From contig NZ_CP095049.1 of NCBI RefSeq assembly GCF_022919135.1, positions 4,282,501 through 4,346,500 on the forward strand: DNA of 64,000 nt, given 5' to 3'. The DNA comes from Hymenobacter cellulosivorans. GTDB taxonomy: Bacteria; Bacteroidota; Bacteroidia; Cytophagales; Hymenobacteraceae. Below the pieces are notes generated by a model. The model was not told the origin of the DNA. It searched no databases and saw only the letters and a list, made by a program, of their open reading frames with translations. Made by a program: the position numbers and the translations under genes. Positions 53,801 to 61,366 of this stretch are shown here, piece by piece; positions within the stretch are counted from its first letter, which is position 1, and each line of letters opens with the position of its first letter.

Positions 53801-53938
53801 GTGCTCACCCGCACCCTGCCCCTGACGGCCGCGGGCACCGAAGCCCAGGTAGACGTGAGCAACCTGGCGCCTGGTCTTTATACGCTGCAAATTAAAACCA
53901 ACCAGGAAGTAGCCACCAAAAAAGTGGTTCTGGAGTAG
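50804..53938 (+). CDS. T9SS-secreted multidomain repeat protein
   Basis: A 1044-aa extracellular protein. Signal MSTTIYATTSRLFGKVRARL then AALATVLLLAPAAWAQ. A repeat of about 140 aa opening PANDDCAGAIAL and later carrying TCTPTT and DVWYSIVVP occurs at residues about 37, 178, 318 (longer variant) and 557. A fibronectin type III domain (about 470-555) lies before the last copy. A CARDB-like domain follows at about 689-815. The C-terminus (LNVYPNPAHRSFTL, VDVSNLAPGLYTLQIKTN, KKVVLE) is a type A sorting domain for the Por/type IX secretion system, which attaches or releases proteins at the cell surface. Likely an adhesin or surface-layer protein. ATG 50804 places the signal correctly. Confidence 0.92.
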   Translation: MSTTIYATTSRLFGKVRARLAALATVLLLAPAAWAQAPANDDCAGAIALPITATCTPTTTTNLGATASTGAPTSPCGGTVTNDVWYSIVVPASGGVIVTTSQVSGSPFVDSILELYAGSCGSLTPLACSDDAGPDGFSSTTVANLPVGSTIYARVFSFAGSPAGSFGLCAVARPAVPANDNCSGAIALTPSATCTPTTVSNVGATTSTGVPTSSCASTVLNDIWYSIVVPTGGGLTVTTSSVSGSPFSDSIIELYSGACGSLTPVACNDDAVGGSDRFSSVTARGLTAGSTVYARVFGYSSTPTGQFGICVTVPVPPPANDDPAGAIALSLAATCTPTTGTNANTATTRPNGYTNGVNPNTACGIATAPRDVWYTFTTAASGTGSTAATIRVTGNAAGYIRVFSSAAGAAGPFTEISCASGGASNTVSVPLNLTGLTPGTTYYVSVAGYDSSDEVGPFTICVTSTPVILCIAPTAVSVGSITATSASLNFAAGAGNTSYRVTYYPAMNSTNITTLTPTTSPVPLVNLLPSTEYLVTLQPLCSAGGTTPLITQTFTTAPTNDECATAVTLTPGATCTPTDGKVLGATQSLAPTTCNSTLTVTAPDVWYSFTATATAHIITTSGDFDGVLEVLSGTCGSLTSVDCSDASADNTESLKLLSLTPGTTYKVRYYPYYDGDVVDGNFSICVTTLPANDAAVQAIYSLGTIAGTYSSPVTVRAVVRNNGGAALTNVPVTLTVSGATTYTDTKSIPTLAVGDYATVTFTSYPVTATSGTNQLTVTVPADGLATNNSRTMAQVVSAATLSYNVGNTFADGAGVTAANTTIAVRHEASKPATIRSITTHFFGGGGGNYQLLVFLADAPGGMPGTVIYATPARPRPISGGADVVAIPEIPVEGTFFVGLSNTTTNNLMIGYQRETPLRSGTFLYRLSGAGSWTDISATSDTRLAVDVTLGTVLASKDAIGAGTLNVYPNPAHRSFTLTLPAIAGQRTAALTLLNTLGQQVLTRTLPLTAAGTEAQVDVSNLAPGLYTLQIKTNQEVATKKVVLE

Positions 53939-53960
53939 TTGCAGCGTTATTCCAACTGTG

Positions 53961-53999
53961 AAAAATTCCGGCTTCCTTTTCCTGGAGGCCGGGATTTTT
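53961..53999 (+). terminator. Terminator after the T9SS protein
   Basis: AAAAATTCCGGC pairs with GCCGGGATTTTT (one wobble) across a 15-nt loop and ends in a T-run, starting 22 bp after the stop codon. Confidence 0.85.
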
Positions 54000-54084
54000 G
54001 GCAGTAGTAGGTTTCTAGTAGCGGCCAGTAGTGTAGGCTATTTTCAGATTTGGAGAAATAGACTACAAACTGTCTTTCGGCCAT

Positions 54085-54729
54085 TTAATAAGCGGCAGGC
54101 GGCAACACTTTCTGCCAGCGAGCGGCGCGATACCAATTCACCAGGTCAATGCTTTCGGCGGCGTCTAGGTACTCGTTGCCGTCGTCGAGAGCCTCGGGCT
54201 CCAGCTGGTAACGGCCCTGCTCCAGGTCATCGGCAAACTCGCCAAGCAGAGCTTCCACGGACTCGGCGACGCGAAAGGCAGCTTCGTTTTCCTCATCCAC
54301 GAAAATCACCTGCCCGTAGCGGCCCGCCACGGCCGGGTCCAGGTCCACGTAAAGCCAGCAGTGGGAGCAGTCGAAACCGAGTTGCAGCCAGGCGGGGTTG
54401 AACAGATTCTCAGCCCTGACCGCAGCCTGGGCATGAACCAGCGGCACGGGTTCGGATGCTTGCCGCTCCTGCTGGGTGGCTAGCACCTGGGCCAGGGGCG
54501 TAAAGCTCAGGCCGTAGAACAGGTTGCCAAAGTTGTCGGCATCTTCATCCAGGCCGTTGCGCCAGCGGTACAGGTCCTGGTAATCAGCGGGCAGCGGCTG
54601 GCCCAGGGCCTGCGCCAGCTCGGCCAGCTCGGGCTCGGTAGCGCCCGACTGCAGGGACTCGTGCAAAATGCGCGGGGCGTGAACCTCCAGCCAGTTCTCT
54701 ACGCGGCGAAAAGCGTCTTCTAGGCTCAT
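54085..54729 (-). CDS. SMI1/KNR4-family protein (first)
   Basis: A 214-aa soluble protein of the SMI1/KNR4 (SUKH) superfamily: TEPELAELAQALGQPLPADY, then LYRWRNGLDEDADNFGNLFY, LQLGFDCSHCWLYVDLDPAV and a C-terminal helical end. In bacteria these are mostly immunity proteins that neutralise polymorphic toxins, though some have other roles. No toxin is adjacent. It is the last gene of a seven-gene minus-strand run, 30 bp after the 2OG oxygenase gene. Distinct in sequence from the second SMI1/KNR4 protein at 55398. Start ATG 54729 (MSLEDAFRR). Confidence 0.88.
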   Translation of the reverse strand: MSLEDAFRRVENWLEVHAPRILHESLQSGATEPELAELAQALGQPLPADYQDLYRWRNGLDEDADNFGNLFYGLSFTPLAQVLATQQERQASEPVPLVHAQAAVRAENLFNPAWLQLGFDCSHCWLYVDLDPAVAGRYGQVIFVDEENEAAFRVAESVEALLGEFADDLEQGRYQLEPEALDDGNEYLDAAESIDLVNWYRAARWQKVLPPAAY

Positions 54730-54759
54730 AGGGTACAGGTTTGGGGGAAAAGCTCGGGT

Positions 54760-55302
54760 TCAGCTGCGGTACAGAATATCGGTGCGTAGCACGTACTTGC
54801 GGCCCTGGGTCACGGGGCAGCCCTTGTGGCGCAGCTCGTGACGAAAGCACAGGGCAGAGCCCCGCCGGGGCGCTACGGTCAGAGTATCAAACTCGGTAGC
54901 TCCGCCCTCGAAATCGTCGTTCAAGTACAGCAGAAACGTCCACCGGCTGGCTACTTGCTCCCTGAGTTGGATGCTGCCGTCCCGGTGCCGGTTGAACCGC
55001 TCCCCCACGTCGTAGCGGTAAAACCGGAACTGGTCGTACAGGCCGACCGGTGTGGCCCCGTCGGCTTCGGCGGGCAGCTCGGCCGGCAGGCGCTGCCAGA
55101 AGGTATTGGCCAGTTGGGTGTCGCTGTATTCGAGCCGGTAATTATTACGGATGGATTTAATCACCTGCGCCCCGGTAGCCAGGCCCACCCCGGCTTCGAC
55201 AAAGCCGTGTTGCTCACTGCGCGCAATAAGCGCCGCGCACTCGGCTGGCGAGAGAAAGTCGGGAATTTCCAGGATGGAATCGGTCAGAAAGTGTAGCGGC
55301 AT
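54760..55302 (-). CDS. Prolyl-4-hydroxylase-like 2OG-Fe(II) oxygenase
   Basis: A 180-aa oxygenase. The iron ligands are in place: His106 and Asp108 in NRHRDGS and His159 in ELRHKG, with a basic residue at 168-169 for 2-oxoglutarate. FRFYRYDVGERFNRHRDG and TFLLYLNDDFEGGATEF are typical of the P4Hc group, which hydroxylates prolines or related residues in proteins or small substrates. It lies between two SMI1/KNR4 genes in the SWIM-to-SMI1 run, 30 bp and 95 bp from its neighbours, so it may modify a member of this system. Start ATG 55302 (MPLHFLTDS). Confidence 0.92.
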   Translation of the reverse strand: MPLHFLTDSILEIPDFLSPAECAALIARSEQHGFVEAGVGLATGAQVIKSIRNNYRLEYSDTQLANTFWQRLPAELPAEADGATPVGLYDQFRFYRYDVGERFNRHRDGSIQLREQVASRWTFLLYLNDDFEGGATEFDTLTVAPRRGSALCFRHELRHKGCPVTQGRKYVLRTDILYRS

Positions 55303-55397
55303 ACGGCCAGGATCAGGATAAATAAGTAAAACAAAAACCGGCCGGCAACAGCCCTTCCGCAGCCAGCTCCGGCGACTCGCCGAAATAGCCGGGGCAG

Positions 55398-55973
55398 TTA
55401 GTCGCCGGCCTCAAAATCCTTCGGAAAGTTGGCTGGGTGCTCCAGCTCTATTTCCTCCATGTGCTCATCCGTCAGCTCCTGCCCGCCTTCCCCGGCCGTT
55501 TCGTAGACCTGCACCACGGCTTGGAGCCAGGTCGTCAGGTCAGGAAACAGCACGGAGCGGGCTTCCCAGTCGTGCCAGTGCTCCATGATCTGCCCGGCGT
55601 GGCCGGTGAAGGTGCCGGCCAAATCCACGCAGACATGGTCGCCGCCGCCGTTTTCCAGGAAGGGCACCCAGCCGGGCTGCCACCAGTTGGGCACAAAATC
55701 CCCGGCCTCCAGCAGTTCCAGGTTTACCCGCATGGTTTCGGCGGCACTGCCCAAGGATTGCAGGCAGTTGTTCTGCACAAAGCTTTCGAAGCCCTGCTGC
55801 CCATTGTGCCAGCCAAACCACCAGCGCAGCTCGGCCGGCAAGGTCAATTCAAACTCAGCCTCAAACGCGGCCAGCTCGGCCGCCGTAGCGGGTGGGTTGA
55901 GCGTGGCGTAATATGCCGGGCGGCGCTGCTGGAGCAGGGCGTCGAGGCGGGCAAGCAATGCGGGGAAGGTCAT
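55398..55973 (-). CDS. SMI1/KNR4-family protein (second)
   Basis: A 191-aa soluble protein. The fold signature is clear: LNPPATAAELAAFEAEFELT, LPAELRWWFGWHNGQQGFES, and near the middle the typical VPFLENGGGDHVCVDLAGTF with HDWEARSVLF. Like the protein at 54085 it belongs to the superfamily whose bacterial members are usually toxin-immunity proteins. ATG 55973 (MTFPALLAR) is chosen over a longer frame, which would overlap the upstream gene. Gap to the next upstream gene 34 bp, to the oxygenase 95 bp. Confidence 0.9.
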   Translation of the reverse strand: MTFPALLARLDALLQQRRPAYYATLNPPATAAELAAFEAEFELTLPAELRWWFGWHNGQQGFESFVQNNCLQSLGSAAETMRVNLELLEAGDFVPNWWQPGWVPFLENGGGDHVCVDLAGTFTGHAGQIMEHWHDWEARSVLFPDLTTWLQAVVQVYETAGEGGQELTDEHMEEIELEHPANFPKDFEAGD

Positions 55974-56007
55974 CGAAAAAATGTTACGGCCCGCTAGGCC
56001 GGTATAA

Positions 56008-56547
56008 TCAAGGGATAAGACGAAGAACGTGCCCATCCCAAATGCCAATGGCACTGCTTTGGGCCAGAAATACCAATTTATTGTCGGCTGTGAAGCCCAT
56101 TTCACTTCCTCTGCTGGGGTAATTCTGCCCTGAAAACCCATCCGGAGCGCACACCAGTTGCCAGGCCCCGGCCTTGGCAAGATCGGTGGCGGACTTGGCC
56201 CGGAATATTCCGTGGTCGGAATAATAGTACAGCCGCTGCTCGGCGCTGCTGTAGGCTATTGCCCGGATGTCTTCGCCACGGGGCGTATTGTCGTAGCCTA
56301 TGGTCCGGTAGTTTTCTTGATAATTACTGTGAAACACGTGCCTGGCCTGAAAGTCTTCGAAACGAGTGATGCAGCTACTCAAACTCAGGGTGCCCATTAT
56401 GCCCAGGGCCCAGATCGTGCTGTCCAGCACCACCATATCTTTGTAGCCCCCATAAGACGGTGGGGGCCGCCGCGGCGGTTTCTTGCGCGCCTGACCCAGC
56501 GCGCTTAGGTGTAACAGCAGCAGCCCGAATAACAGGTAGTACCTCAT
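56008..56547 (-). CDS. Exported protein of unknown function within the MoxR run
   Basis: A 179-aa protein with a signal peptide (MRYYLLFGLLLLHLSALGQA) and a basic Pro-rich stretch (RKKPPRRPPPSYGG). The remainder has beta-strand repeats (DIRAIAYSSAEQRLYYYSDH, EMGFTADNKLVFLAQSSAIG), recalling one or two propeller blades. Not recognised as a family. It lies 8 bp after the MoxR stop and 34 bp before the SMI1/KNR4 gene. An exported protein inside an otherwise cytoplasmic set is odd. Confidence 0.75.
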   Translation of the reverse strand: MRYYLLFGLLLLHLSALGQARKKPPRRPPPSYGGYKDMVVLDSTIWALGIMGTLSLSSCITRFEDFQARHVFHSNYQENYRTIGYDNTPRGEDIRAIAYSSAEQRLYYYSDHGIFRAKSATDLAKAGAWQLVCAPDGFSGQNYPSRGSEMGFTADNKLVFLAQSSAIGIWDGHVLRLIP

Positions 56548-56555
56548 TCGACAGA

Positions 56556-57653
56556 CTACTCCACTACCTCCCGGCAGGCCCGGTACAAGTCCTTCCACCC
56601 TTCCCGCTCTTTCACCACGGTTTCCAGGTATTCGAGCCACACCACGCGGTCCTGCACCGGGTCCTTGACCACGGCTCCGGTGAGGCCGGCGGCCAGGTCG
56701 GCGGCCTGTAGGGTACCGTCGCCGAAATAGGCAGCAAGGGCCAGGCCACTGTTGAGCACCGAAATGGCCTCGCCGGTGCTGAGCGTGCCGCTGGGGCTTT
56801 TGAGCTTGGTTTTGCCGTTTTCCGTCACGCCCCCGCGCAGCTCCCGGAAGATGGTCACCAGGCGGCTGATCTGCTCTAAGCCGGCCGTGGTGGGCGGCAG
56901 CTGCAGGGCCCGCCCGGTTTTCTCGACCCGGCTCTGCACAATCTGCACTTCCTCAGCTACCGACGTCGGCAAGGGCAGCACGACCGTGTTGAAGCGGCGG
57001 CGCAGGGCGCTGCTGAGCTCGTTTACCCCTTTGTCCCGGTCGTTGGCGGTGGCAATAACGTTGAAGCCGCGCGTGGCCTGCACTTCGGTAGCCAGCTCGG
57101 GCACCGGAAGCACTTTCTCCGACAGCACCGTGATGAGCGTATCCTGCACATCGGCCGGAATGCGGGTCAGCTCCTCAATGCGCACCAGGCTGCCTTCCTG
57201 CATGCCCTTGAGCAGCGGCGAGGGCACCAGGGCCCCAGCTGAGGGACCTTCGGCAATCAGGCGGGCGTAGTTCCAGGAGTAGCGGATGGCGTCTTCCGAG
57301 GTGCCGGCCGTGCCCTGAATCAGCAGGTTGGAGTGGCCGCTGATGGCGGCCGTCAGGTGCTCACTCACCCAGCTTTTGGCCGTTCCCGGCACGCCCAGCA
57401 ACAGCAGCGCCCGGTCGGTGGCCAGGGTAGCCACGGCAATTTCCATCAGTCGCCGCTGCCCAATGTACTTGGGCTCAATCTCAAAGCCGTTGTCGAGTGT
57501 GCCGCCCAGCAGGTAGGTTACCACGGCCCAGGGCGAGAGGTGCCAATTGGGCGGTTTAGGCCGGTCGTCGGCCGCTACCAGGGCGGCTAGCTCTTCGGCG
57601 TATTGCACCTCGGCGTGGGGGCGCAGAATATTATCAGCAGTGGGCAGGGCCAT
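56556..57653 (-). CDS. MoxR-type AAA+ ATPase
   Basis: A 365-aa AAA+ ATPase: Walker A GVPGTAKS (residues 87-94), Walker B-like LVRIEELTR with Glu-Glu in place of the usual Asp-Glu, sensor 1 VIATANDRDKG and the arginine finger in SSALRRRFN. This is the YehL-like MoxR group, which works with a VWA protein to remodel client proteins. Its usual partners DUF5691 and SWIM lie directly upstream (79 bp and 2 bp spacings), whereas VWA and DUF5682 lie 18 kb and 10 kb away. ATG 57653 (MALPTADN) is chosen because the extra upstream codons add no conserved sequence. Confidence 0.93.
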   Translation of the reverse strand: MALPTADNILRPHAEVQYAEELAALVAADDRPKPPNWHLSPWAVVTYLLGGTLDNGFEIEPKYIGQRRLMEIAVATLATDRALLLLGVPGTAKSWVSEHLTAAISGHSNLLIQGTAGTSEDAIRYSWNYARLIAEGPSAGALVPSPLLKGMQEGSLVRIEELTRIPADVQDTLITVLSEKVLPVPELATEVQATRGFNVIATANDRDKGVNELSSALRRRFNTVVLPLPTSVAEEVQIVQSRVEKTGRALQLPPTTAGLEQISRLVTIFRELRGGVTENGKTKLKSPSGTLSTGEAISVLNSGLALAAYFGDGTLQAADLAAGLTGAVVKDPVQDRVVWLEYLETVVKEREGWKDLYRACREVVE

Positions 57654-57732
57654 AAAGCAGGAAAAGAAATAGTTTTTAAAGGGTGCCCGCCTTGCCAATG
57701 CAGAGCAGCAGGCGGCAGAAAGGTACGCAAGG

Positions 57733-59316
57733 TCAGGAATCGGGGTCGGCAGGCTCGGTCAGGGCTTGCGCCAGGCGGCGGCGAAAATCCAGGGTTTCGA
57801 GCAGCTGGTTGTAAGCTAAGTAATTAGCGTAATCCAGGGCCTGCAACTCTTCCATTGCGCCGGCGCAAAATTCATACTGCTCGGGCGGCACAGCCTGTTC
57901 CATGTGGCGCAGCAGTTGCTGCATTCGGGTCTGCATCGTGTGGTTCCACGAGGCGCCCGCAGCCCGCAGCGTAGTGGCCAAAGTGGCAAAAGCCCGGTGC
58001 GTCAGGGCCACGGACCAGGGACCGGGCAGGCTTAGCAGCCAGGTTTCCCAGCGGGCCGCGGGCTGACGCAGCAAGGGGTCGGTTGGCATGACAGAGAGCA
58101 GCAGCTCCTGCACGGGCCCGGTGGCCCCCAGCAGGTCCACAGCCTGCCCAGCCGACAGCAGCGGCAGCTTGTCATTGCTGAACTGCGCCTGGGCGTAGGC
58201 CAATGCCCAGTCGGCGGCCTGATGCAGTAGCAAGGCTTCGTACCAGGCCCGCAGCAGCACCGCAGCCCAGTCGGAGCCGGCCGCTAGCGCCAGAATTTCC
58301 GCCGGGCTCAGCCGCCAGTGTTTGGTCCAGCGAGCCGGAGGAATCAAGCTGAGCATTTGCCCCAGCCATGCCCCTTTCTCGCCCGCAAAGCGGCTATCCT
58401 TTTGCTCGACGCCATCCGCCAGCCAGGATTTATCCCAGTCAGCGGGCAAGGTGACCACCAGCCTTTTGCTACCAGCTTTTCCGTCCAGGCGCAGCAGCGC
58501 CTCCGCTCGGGCCCAGAGGCGCTCCACCAAGGGGCTGTCCGGCATTTTAGCCAGCAAAGGCAGCACAGTCTGCCGTACTTCCTTGCTTTTTGAAGCTAGG
58601 TACTGTTCCAGCAGTGCACCATCAGCCGAACTTAGATTTAGGGTTAGCGCTGCCAGCAGCTGCGCCTGGTTCTTGGCTGGTTCCTGGGGTAGCGCCGCCG
58701 TCAGCAGTTCCCGGGCCCGGGCGGGTTGCCGGCGCCGGAGCGCGCTCACCATTTGGTGACGCTGCCGCACGGTGCCTGTTTCCCACTCTGCCTCCTCAAA
58801 TTCACCCGTTTCAGCCGCCGCCGACAGTAGGCTCCAGGCTGGATTAAGGCCAGCCAGCCACCGGCCCCGCTCCCCGATTACCGGGTTTAGCAGCGGCCCC
58901 AATTGGGCTTGGGTGCGGGCTAGTTCCAGCAGTGGCACTAGCAGCCGATGCGGCACACGACGGTCATGGCGGGCCATTTGCTGCAGATAGTTGGGCAATA
59001 AGTGGCTGAACCGGGCCTCAAGCAGAAGCTCCAGGTGCTCCTGGGCCTGGCCTCCCAACGCGGGCAGAAGCTCGGCCGGGGCGGGCTCTCCCTGGACCAG
59101 GCGTTCCGTTGGCACGGGCAGCGGCCGGCCCGCTTTGCGCACCAGGGCCAGGGCCGCGGCCGTTAGCAGCACCAGTTTTTCGGGGTGGTCCGTTGTATCT
59201 TCGGGGGCGGCCGGAGGCGTAAAGCCCGGTATTTGCGGCACAGCCTCAGTGGTTTGACCCGTGCCGAGCAGCGCAATGCGCATCAGCTGGCTCCAGGCTT
59301 GGGAAGCGTCGGTCAT
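57733..59316 (-). CDS. DUF5691 protein of the MoxR/VWA/SWIM set
   Basis: A 527-aa helical cytoplasmic protein with the DUF5691 opening (WSQLMRIALLGTGQTTEAV) and a long run of helical repeat-like segments (LLEARFSHLLPNYLQQMARH, RTKVR-type positions around KSKEVRQTVLPLLAKM). It is a standard companion of MoxR ATPase and SWIM proteins in bacteria; its own role is unproven and may be a scaffold. ATG 59316 (MTDASQAW) is chosen because an upstream frame start at 59547 would overlap the SWIM gene by 230 bp. The SWIM stop lies 2 bp ahead. Confidence 0.9.
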   Translation of the reverse strand: MTDASQAWSQLMRIALLGTGQTTEAVPQIPGFTPPAAPEDTTDHPEKLVLLTAAALALVRKAGRPLPVPTERLVQGEPAPAELLPALGGQAQEHLELLLEARFSHLLPNYLQQMARHDRRVPHRLLVPLLELARTQAQLGPLLNPVIGERGRWLAGLNPAWSLLSAAAETGEFEEAEWETGTVRQRHQMVSALRRRQPARARELLTAALPQEPAKNQAQLLAALTLNLSSADGALLEQYLASKSKEVRQTVLPLLAKMPDSPLVERLWARAEALLRLDGKAGSKRLVVTLPADWDKSWLADGVEQKDSRFAGEKGAWLGQMLSLIPPARWTKHWRLSPAEILALAAGSDWAAVLLRAWYEALLLHQAADWALAYAQAQFSNDKLPLLSAGQAVDLLGATGPVQELLLSVMPTDPLLRQPAARWETWLLSLPGPWSVALTHRAFATLATTLRAAGASWNHTMQTRMQQLLRHMEQAVPPEQYEFCAGAMEELQALDYANYLAYNQLLETLDFRRRLAQALTEPADPDS

Positions 59317-59318
59317 GG

Positions 59319-60635
59319 TCAGGACGTTGGGGGGCCGGGAAAGTAGCTTAACACGCGGAAGTCCTGGCCGTTCCACTCCCCAAAGAAGCTCATAGGCCTG
59401 CCGCCACCCGCCGCCAGCAACTGCCAGCCATCGGCTCCCAGCAGGGCCAGCTGTTGGCGCGTCGGAGAGTGTTCCAGCGCCCAGGTTTCGTCGGCGAGGC
59501 GCACGGGCAGCAGGTCGCGCAGCACCGCGGGCCACTCCCGCACCCACGGGTTCTGGCGGAGCACGGCGGCATACTGGGCCAGCAGCTGGTTGGGCGTCAG
59601 GGCGGCATCGGCCGGCGCGGCGCGTGGTCCGGCGCCGGCGTACACCAGCGGGCCGCCCACCGCCCGCAACGGCTGCAGCCCCGGGTAAAACGTCAGGGAG
59701 CCTTCGTACCGGCCATTGGGCACCAGCGTGGTAGCAAAAGGCTGTTCACCAAAGGCATATTCCAGCAGCAGGGCATAGCGCCGGGTCTGGACGCCCCACA
59801 GCCAGGTGCGGCGGGCCGTGAGACGCTCTTCCTGCCAGCGGTACTGGCCCACCACGAGCCAGGTATCCGCCACGGCGGGCTGCTGGGCCAGTATTTCATC
59901 TTTTTTAAGCGTAACCCCCAGCAGCTGCAGTACTTCCTGCTGCGCCGTAGCCGGCAGCTGGGCCAGCCGCTGGAAGGCCTGCAGCAGCCCATATAGCTCC
60001 CCCAGCCGGGCCAGCATGGTTTCGGGCCAGGTCAGGCCGGTAAAGCGCAGGGCCGCCAAGCCCCGCACCACGGCGGCCAGGCCCGGCAGTTGCGCATCGA
60101 CCAGGCGGGCCGCCTGCTGCTCCCAGAAGCTGTCGGGGGCGCGGTCTACCCGGGCCAGGCCATTACGAACCACGTCTATGAGCCACACTTCCAGCTCCTG
60201 CACCCCGCGCTGCATTCGCTCCAGCCGCTGACTTTCGCGTTTTTGCCGGGCCGTGTCATCGGGCTCCACCGTGGGCGGCGCGCTTTCCTCGCGGGGCTGG
60301 GGCCGCCGGGTTTGCCGCTTACTCAGCCACTCGGTCAGCCATTCGGGCTCGGCCAGCGGACCAAACAGCTGCGGGGAGCGGACTACCAGTAGCAGCAGGC
60401 CCACGCCGTGCTTGCAGGGGAACACCCGACTCGGACAGGAGCACTTAAAGGCCGGCTCACTCAGGTCGATGGCGGTTTGGTAGGGCCGGGCGCCGCTGCC
60501 CGCGCACTCCCCCCAAACTGCTGTGGGAGTTTGCCCCAGGTTTTGCCACGGAGCCGGGCGGGCCAGCTCCAATCCCCGTTTCAACGTTCCGGCATCGGGT
60601 ACCAAGGCCCGAACCTGCTCTTCCGTCCAAACCAC
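59319..60635 (-). CDS. SWIM zinc-finger protein of the MoxR/VWA set
   Basis: A 438-aa protein with an N-terminal SWIM zinc finger, CxCx6CxH made by Cys65, Cys67, Cys74 and His76 (FKCSCPSRVFPCKHG). SWIM domains bind nucleic acid or protein. The remaining helical region (ESQRLERMQRGVQELEVWLI, ALRFTGLTWPETMLARLGEL) is typical of the YehQ-like partner of MoxR ATPases. The start is a GTG at 60635 (MVWTEEQV). It is the first gene of a seven-gene minus-strand run ending at 54085. A 426-bp gap upstream should hold the operon promoter, but no consensus is clear. Confidence 0.92.
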   Translation of the reverse strand: MVWTEEQVRALVPDAGTLKRGLELARPAPWQNLGQTPTAVWGECAGSGARPYQTAIDLSEPAFKCSCPSRVFPCKHGVGLLLLVVRSPQLFGPLAEPEWLTEWLSKRQTRRPQPREESAPPTVEPDDTARQKRESQRLERMQRGVQELEVWLIDVVRNGLARVDRAPDSFWEQQAARLVDAQLPGLAAVVRGLAALRFTGLTWPETMLARLGELYGLLQAFQRLAQLPATAQQEVLQLLGVTLKKDEILAQQPAVADTWLVVGQYRWQEERLTARRTWLWGVQTRRYALLLEYAFGEQPFATTLVPNGRYEGSLTFYPGLQPLRAVGGPLVYAGAGPRAAPADAALTPNQLLAQYAAVLRQNPWVREWPAVLRDLLPVRLADETWALEHSPTRQQLALLGADGWQLLAAGGGRPMSFFGEWNGQDFRVLSYFPGPPTS

Positions 60636-60995
60636 GTATTGCTTGCGTATTTATTTCACGGTAAAACTACCCTGCAGCGGCAAAGTAGCAGTTCGTCGGC
60701 AAACTACCGCACCGCTGCTGGCCCCTGACCATGAAGCACGGCGGGGTGCCCTTACAGCGCAAATTAATCCCTACCCCGCATGGGTAATTCCGCTCGCCAA
60801 TTGCGCAACTTAATTGGTGCTCTACCCTACCTGATTTAGAATTCATTCCCCGGAATTAGAGCATACCGTCACAAGTTGCTCGTCGAAATATATCTGCCTA
60901 TGCATTCAGAAGTCAGGCCTGACTTCCGCCGAACAGAACGCTGTCGTCGGTTTGGTTATTCGGTAAGTGTGAAAATGGGGAGCTACCTGTTCCAT
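60636..60995. other. Intergenic gap, 360 bp, before the SWIM operon
   Basis: No convincing ORF. It must contain the promoter of the minus-strand run beginning at 60635. No exact promoter consensus or palindrome was found; composition becomes AT-richer rightwards. Confidence 0.5.
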
Positions 60996-61026
60996 AAAAA
61001 AAGGGCCCGCAAGTGGCCCTTTTTTT
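60996..61026 (-). terminator. Rho-independent terminator after the AT-hook-like gene
   Basis: AAAAAAAGGGCC and GGCCCTTTTTTT form a 12-bp stem with a 7-nt loop and oligo-T on both strands, 36 bp past the stop codon. Confidence 0.92.
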
Positions 61027-61061
61027 ATAAAATCCAGAAAACACGGTTTTCTGTCGGCGTA

Positions 61062-61313
61062 TTACTCTGCGGCAGCAGCCTTGGGCTTACGGCCACGCTT
61101 GGCTCCATTCGGATTGGTGGTACGGGGTTTACGCACCTTGGGAGCGGGCTCGTAATCGTCGGCCAATACGGTTTCCATATCGGCTACGGCCTGATTCAGC
61201 GCGTTAATAGCCGAGGAAACGCCCCGAAGCGCCTTGCGCAAATCTTTTTTAACGACCTCGCTGCTTTTCGCAACTTTGAGAACTTCTTCGAATTGGCTGA
61301 AATCTAGGGCCAT
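61062..61313 (-). CDS. Small histone-like protein with AT-hook-like tail
   Basis: An 83-aa protein. The first 55 residues are a charged helical region (FEEVLKVAKSSEVVKKDLRK, INALNQAVADMETVLADD). The tail is basic (KVRKPRTTNPNGAKRGRKPK) and contains GRKP, the AT-hook-like minor-groove binding core. It may be a nucleoid-associated protein. ATG 61313 (MALDFSQFEE). A promoter-like element (61367-61397) lies about 50 bp upstream, and a strong terminator follows, so this is a single-gene unit. Confidence 0.82.
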   Translation of the reverse strand: MALDFSQFEEVLKVAKSSEVVKKDLRKALRGVSSAINALNQAVADMETVLADDYEPAPKVRKPRTTNPNGAKRGRKPKAAAAE

Positions 61314-61366
61314 GCTGAAGTTTATTTAGAGTGGATGGAAGGAAAAGCCAATGACTGACTCTGCCG

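Noticed and set aside
50780..53890. A 1036-codon open frame on the minus strand opposite the T9SS gene
   Set aside because: It is a shadow of the GC-rich repeat gene: low-complexity Gly/Arg/Ala-rich translation, no domain, no start context. The plus-strand frame has signal peptide, repeats and sorting domain.
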